Assembly: GCA_015486505.1 (NCBI GenBank)
Contig: WFRP01000178.1
Span: 1 to 8,632 of the forward strand
DNA: 8,632 nt
DNA from: Pseudomonadota bacterium
Lineage (GTDB): Bacteria > Desulfobacterota > Anaeroferrophillalia > Anaeroferrophillales > Tharpellaceae
Direction of reading: 5' to 3'
Shown: in pieces, positions 6,535-8,632 of the stretch
Numbering within the stretch: the stretch's first letter is position 1
Layout of the letters: each line of letters opens with the position of its first letter
The notes under the pieces: model-generated
The model's input: the letters and a program-made list of their open reading frames with translations, nothing else
Database searches by the model: none
What the model was told of the DNA's origin: nothing
Position numbers and translations under genes: made by a program

Positions 6535-7053
6535 TTAATCCGCGGTTAACGGGCAAACTCCGGAGCCGTCACAACTGCCGTTACCTTGACAACCGCTGCC
6601 ATCATGGCTGCCGCGGCCTTGACCCTTCTGGGTGAGACCGCGCCAGGCCGGGCCCTCATCCGTGCGCAAAGTGATAAACGTATCGTCAATCGTCAAACTT
6701 ATGGCAATCAGACGGGTTGAGCCGTCGCTGAAGGTTACTTCCAGAGCATCGACGGCAACCGTTTCACCGACGGTCGGTTTGGCGACCCCCAGGCTTTCCC
6801 AGTAGCTTAAAGGTCCCATTCCGTAAACGGTGGTGATGGTTCCGTTACCTTCGTCAATCTCAAGGCCGGAACCGGCAACGCCGGAACTTACGACCGTACC
6901 GGCAATTGTCAGGGTATCGTTGAGGTCAAGATTCAGCATCGAGCCGTCCCGCATGCCCACGCCCTTGCCGTTACCGTTACCGGCCCAGGTTAAAGTTGTG
7001 CAGAAAAGTCCAAAAACCAGGGCCAGAGTGATTACTGCAATACTTTTTTTCAT
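6535..7053 (-). CDS. Small secreted protein with Cys-rich C-terminal tail
   Basis: I do not recognise this 172-residue family. Residues 1-24 are a clear signal peptide (MKKSIAVITLALVFGLF..., cleavage after TWA), followed by a Gly/Asn-rich linker. Residues about 46-130 form a beta-rich domain beginning LTIAGTVVSSG with GETVAVDALEVTF and STRLIAISLTIDDTF, plausibly a small OB-like barrel. The tail (about 144-172) is Gly-rich with three Cys at 155, 161 and 167, spaced C-x5-C-x5-C, plus His150 and several Asp: a possible metal or redox site (inference). GAGGAG lies 9 bases before the ATG. A sigma54 promoter with an upstream dyad precedes it, and a strong terminator follows, so it is a single-gene unit under enhancer-dependent control. 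The NtrC-type regulator encoded about 4 kb away is the natural candidate activator, making this a possible stress- or metal-response output. Confidence 0.87.
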   Translation of the reverse strand: MKKSIAVITLALVFGLFCTTLTWAGNGNGKGVGMRDGSMLNLDLNDTLTIAGTVVSSGVAGSGLEIDEGNGTITTVYGMGPLSYWESLGVAKPTVGETVAVDALEVTFSDGSTRLIAISLTIDDTFITLRTDEGPAWRGLTQKGQGRGSHDGSGCQGNGSCDGSGVCPLTAD

Positions 7054-7062
7054 CGTTCAATT

Positions 7063-7068
7063 CTCCTC
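7063..7068 (-). promoter_or_regulatory. Ribosome-binding site of the Cys-tailed protein gene
   Basis: GAGGAG on the minus strand lies 9 bases before the ATG at 7053, confirming that start and suggesting efficient translation. Confidence 0.85.
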
Positions 7069-7141
7069 TTATAGTTGTTAAAATGAAACATTCTTTGCCG
7101 AAAAACCATTTCCCGGACAGTAAAACTTCTTTGGGTCTTGT

Positions 7142-7158
7142 TGCGATAGCTGTGCCAA
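7142..7158 (-). promoter_or_regulatory. Sigma54 (-24/-12) promoter
   Basis: The minus strand reads TTGGCACAGCTATCGCA. The -24 element TTGGCAC matches consensus fully, the -12 element TCGCA differs from TTGCA by one base and keeps the essential GC, and GG and GC are separated by exactly 10 bases. Transcription should start near 7131, giving a leader of about 78 bases before the gene at 7053. Spacing and sequence together make a chance match unlikely, but binding is not shown. Confidence 0.8.
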
Positions 7159-7218
7159 GGGTTTCAATATAAAAAACTCTATAAAATCAGTAGTTTGAAC
7201 GTTATAATTTTTCAGGTA

Positions 7219-7267
7219 ATTCGACATTATCCGCCCCGTCTCGACATAATTGTCGAATGGAGGCGGA
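7219..7267. promoter_or_regulatory. Two-part dyad, candidate enhancer site for an NtrC-type activator
   Basis: The dyad is TCCGCC-N5-TCGACA-N4-TGTCGA-N5-GGCGGA over 7230-7267, symmetric about 7248.5. An extra half-site, TCGACATTAT at 7221-7230, lies exactly 20 bp (two helical turns) from TCGACATAAT at 7241-7250, and ATTCGACA (7219-7226) also pairs with TGTCGAAT (7251-7258). The centre is about 117 bp upstream of the predicted sigma54 start, a typical distance for enhancer-binding proteins. The DNA between is A/T-rich, which suits bending. Assignment to the regulator at 1666-2997 is inference. Confidence 0.65.
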
Positions 7268-7367
7268 GGTATAATCTGGATTTATTTGTTGCAATATCGG
7301 TTGCGAGAACTCATTCTCTTTTTTAAGATAGCTTCCCGGGTCGATTTTGTGTTATGTCTAATCGGTT

Positions 7368-7440
7368 AATGCGGGAACTATCTCCGCAACCTAATCGGGC
7401 CTTTTTGGCCCGCACCCAGGGGCACTTCCGATGGGCGCAA
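7368..7440 (-). repeat. Dispersed hairpin repeat, module A, inverted copy
   Basis: In the reverse orientation to 20-69, this holds TGCGGGA...TCCGCA (7370-7388, one base lost in the right arm) and CGGGCC-TTTTT-GGCCCG (7396-7412). It is followed by a segment (7413-7439) also found at 3121-3146. The copy is diverged but keeps both hairpins, with a changed loop in the second, which argues that the stems rather than the loops are maintained. Confidence 0.65.
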
Positions 7441-7443
7441 ATA

Positions 7444-7501
7444 AGTACTCTTATCAGAACATTTTCTTGTTTTAAAACAAGAAAATAACCTGTAAGGCAC
7501 T
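7444..7501. repeat. Inverted-repeat element, module B, right copy with perfect palindrome
   Basis: This is the counterpart of 66-136 in inverted orientation, with AGTAC at one end and GCACT at the other. Its arms match the left copy closely, but the centre (7461-7486) is a perfect 26-bp palindrome where the left copy has a 24-base unpaired loop. It ends about 60 bases before polA and may lie in the polA leader or promoter. Confidence 0.65.
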
Positions 7502-7550
7502 AAAATATTTTTCAGTTTGCAAAAAATAGAGACCCAAGCGCAAGCTTTCT

Positions 7551-7554
7551 GGAG
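7551..7554 (+). promoter_or_regulatory. Ribosome-binding site of polA
   Basis: GGAG (within TCTGGAG) lies 8 bases before the ATG at 7563. That ATG opens directly into the conserved LCLIDTSALVHRAFHA start of the PolA nuclease domain, which settles the start. Confidence 0.75.
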
Positions 7555-7562
7555 TTCCGGTT

Positions 7563-8632
7563 ATGAAAAAACTGCTCTGTCTGATCGATACCAGCGCCCT
7601 GGTTCATCGGGCGTTTCATGCGATTCGGCCGCTGACGACGACCGGCGGCCAGCCGACGAATGCCCTGTTTGGGCTGACGCAGATGTTGATGAAGGTGCTC
7701 AATGATTTTCAGCCGACCCATGTGGCCGCCGCACTCGATCTCAAGGAAAAAACCTGGCGCCATGAGGTTTTTCCGGACTATAAGGCCAATCGTTCGGCTC
7801 CGGACCCGGAACTGGTTGCCCAGTTTCCGCTGGTGCCGAAGCTGCTTGAGGCCTTTTCACTGCCCGCAATCGGAGTGCCGGGTTATGAGGCGGATGATAT
7901 TATCGCGACTTTGACCCGGCTCGGGCTTAAATCAGGTTTTGAAATTCTGATAATTTCCGGTGACAAGGATCTGATGAGTCTGGTCAGCGACCGGGTGGTG
8001 ATGTATGACACCTTAAAGGATAAGCGTTACGATCTTGAGGCAGTCAGGGAGCGGCACGGCGTTACCGGCGAGCGGCTTCTCGATCTTTTGGCTCTGGCCG
8101 GCGACAGCGCCGATAATATCCCCGGCGTCCCCGGAATCGGCCCGAAAAGCGCCCTGAAACTGCTGGCCGATTTTGGCGATCTCGATACGCTTTTGGCGCG
8201 GGCGGCTGAGATTGAGCGTAAAGGCTGGCGCGAAAAGCTGCTGGCGCATAAAGAAGCGGCCAAGCTTTCGCGCCGTCTGGTGACTTTGTCCGCTGCGGTT
8301 GAACTTGAAATCGGCAGCGAACTTGATGAACTTAAATGTCGTGAAGCCGATAGCGAAGTTTTAAGTAAGCTTTTCGCCGAGCTTGAATTTCACTCTCTGA
8401 GTCGGCGCTTAAGCCCGCTGAAAACCGTCAGCCGCGACGGTTATCGTCTGATTGAGACGCCGGAGAAGTTTGCCGGGCTGCTTGAGGAGATAGCCGGGGT
8501 TGCAGTGCTGGCGGTCGATACCGAAACCACTTCGGTCAACCCGATGGCGGCGAAACTTGTCGGAATCTCATTAGCCTGGAATAAAACCGATGCCGTTTAT
8601 ATCCCGGTCGGGCACAGCGAAACCGGACCGGG
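7563..8632 (+). CDS. polA: DNA polymerase I, N-terminal part (cut by window end)
   Basis: The visible 356 codons cover the front of a protein usually near 900 residues, which fills gaps and removes RNA primers during replication and repair. Residues 1 to about 260 are the 5'-3' (FEN-type) exonuclease: LIDTSALVHRAFHA (7-20), FPDYKANRSAP (70-80), GYEADDIIATL (107-117), SGDKDLMSLV (132-141) and the DNA-binding helix-hairpin-helix region DSADNIPGVPGIGPKSALKL (181-200). The 3'-5' proofreading domain begins near 295, and its Exo I motif VDTETTSVNP (318-327) keeps the catalytic DxE (D319, E321), so proofreading is probably active, unlike PolA proteins that have lost it. The frame is open to the window edge. 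Its neighbours are unrelated; it is divergent from the sigma54-controlled secreted-protein gene across a 509-bp gap. Confidence 0.96.
   Translation, partial: MKKLLCLIDTSALVHRAFHAIRPLTTTGGQPTNALFGLTQMLMKVLNDFQPTHVAAALDLKEKTWRHEVFPDYKANRSAPDPELVAQFPLVPKLLEAFSLPAIGVPGYEADDIIATLTRLGLKSGFEILIISGDKDLMSLVSDRVVMYDTLKDKRYDLEAVRERHGVTGERLLDLLALAGDSADNIPGVPGIGPKSALKLLADFGDLDTLLARAAEIERKGWREKLLAHKEAAKLSRRLVTLSAAVELEIGSELDELKCREADSEVLSKLFAELEFHSLSRRLSPLKTVSRDGYRLIETPEKFAGLLEEIAGVAVLAVDTETTSVNPMAAKLVGISLAWNKTDAVYIPVGHSETGP

Noticed and set aside
7305..7324. GAGAA-CTCA-TTCTC hairpin followed by T residues on the plus strand
   Set aside because: The stem is only five weak base pairs and no plus-strand gene lies upstream to terminate.
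7354..7488. A 44-codon plus-strand ORF through the right-hand repeat
   Set aside because: It lies wholly within repeat modules A and B, has no ribosome-binding site, and the equivalent frame in the left copy is shifted, so it is unlikely to be a gene.

Overview
The window looks like a chromosomal segment of an anaerobic, Gram-negative bacterium, most likely a Desulfobacterota/deltaproteobacterial relative that degrades aromatic compounds. The grounds are a BamA-type ring-opening hydrolase of the anaerobic benzoyl-CoA pathway, an NtrC-type sigma54 activator with its histidine kinase, a sigma54 (-24/-12) promoter, an outer-membrane beta-barrel protein, and balanced base composition with many intergenic hairpin repeats. 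No species can be named from sequence alone.

Layout: 1-228 is intergenic and holds an A-B-A arrangement of a dispersed hairpin repeat. bamA (229-1365, +) stands alone; no other benzoate-pathway gene is present. A 300-bp convergent intergenic region (1366-1665) holds no gene but two stem-loops and a short tandem repeat. A minus-strand block follows, read from right to left: beta-barrel protein (6385-5294), small secreted Gly/His-rich protein (5324-4839), membrane histidine kinase (4852-3236) and sigma54-dependent response regulator (2997-1666). The first three genes overlap (31 and 14 bp) and are surely co-transcribed; the last is separated by 238 bp containing repeat remnants. Upstream of the block, and cut off from it by a strong terminator (6471-6510), is another minus-strand gene for a small secreted protein with a Cys-rich tail (7053-6535). 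The 509-bp region 7054-7562 has no convincing gene. It contains a well-formed sigma54 promoter for the 172-residue protein, a two-part dyad about 117 bp upstream of the predicted transcription start, and an inverted copy of the dispersed repeat; I see nothing notable in 7268-7367. The window closes with the 5' 1070 bases of polA (DNA polymerase I, +), which runs off the end.

Working model (inference): the kinase and NtrC-type regulator form a two-component system that senses an envelope signal, with the beta-barrel and Gly/His-rich protein as co-expressed envelope partners. The regulator may bind the dyad at 7219-7267 and activate the sigma54 promoter of the Cys-tailed secreted protein. The logic resembles ZraPSR (kinase, sigma54 activator, small periplasmic metal-binding output), but the two secreted proteins and the beta-barrel are not families I recognise. 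bamA and polA look like unrelated neighbours, although control of bamA by this two-component system cannot be excluded.
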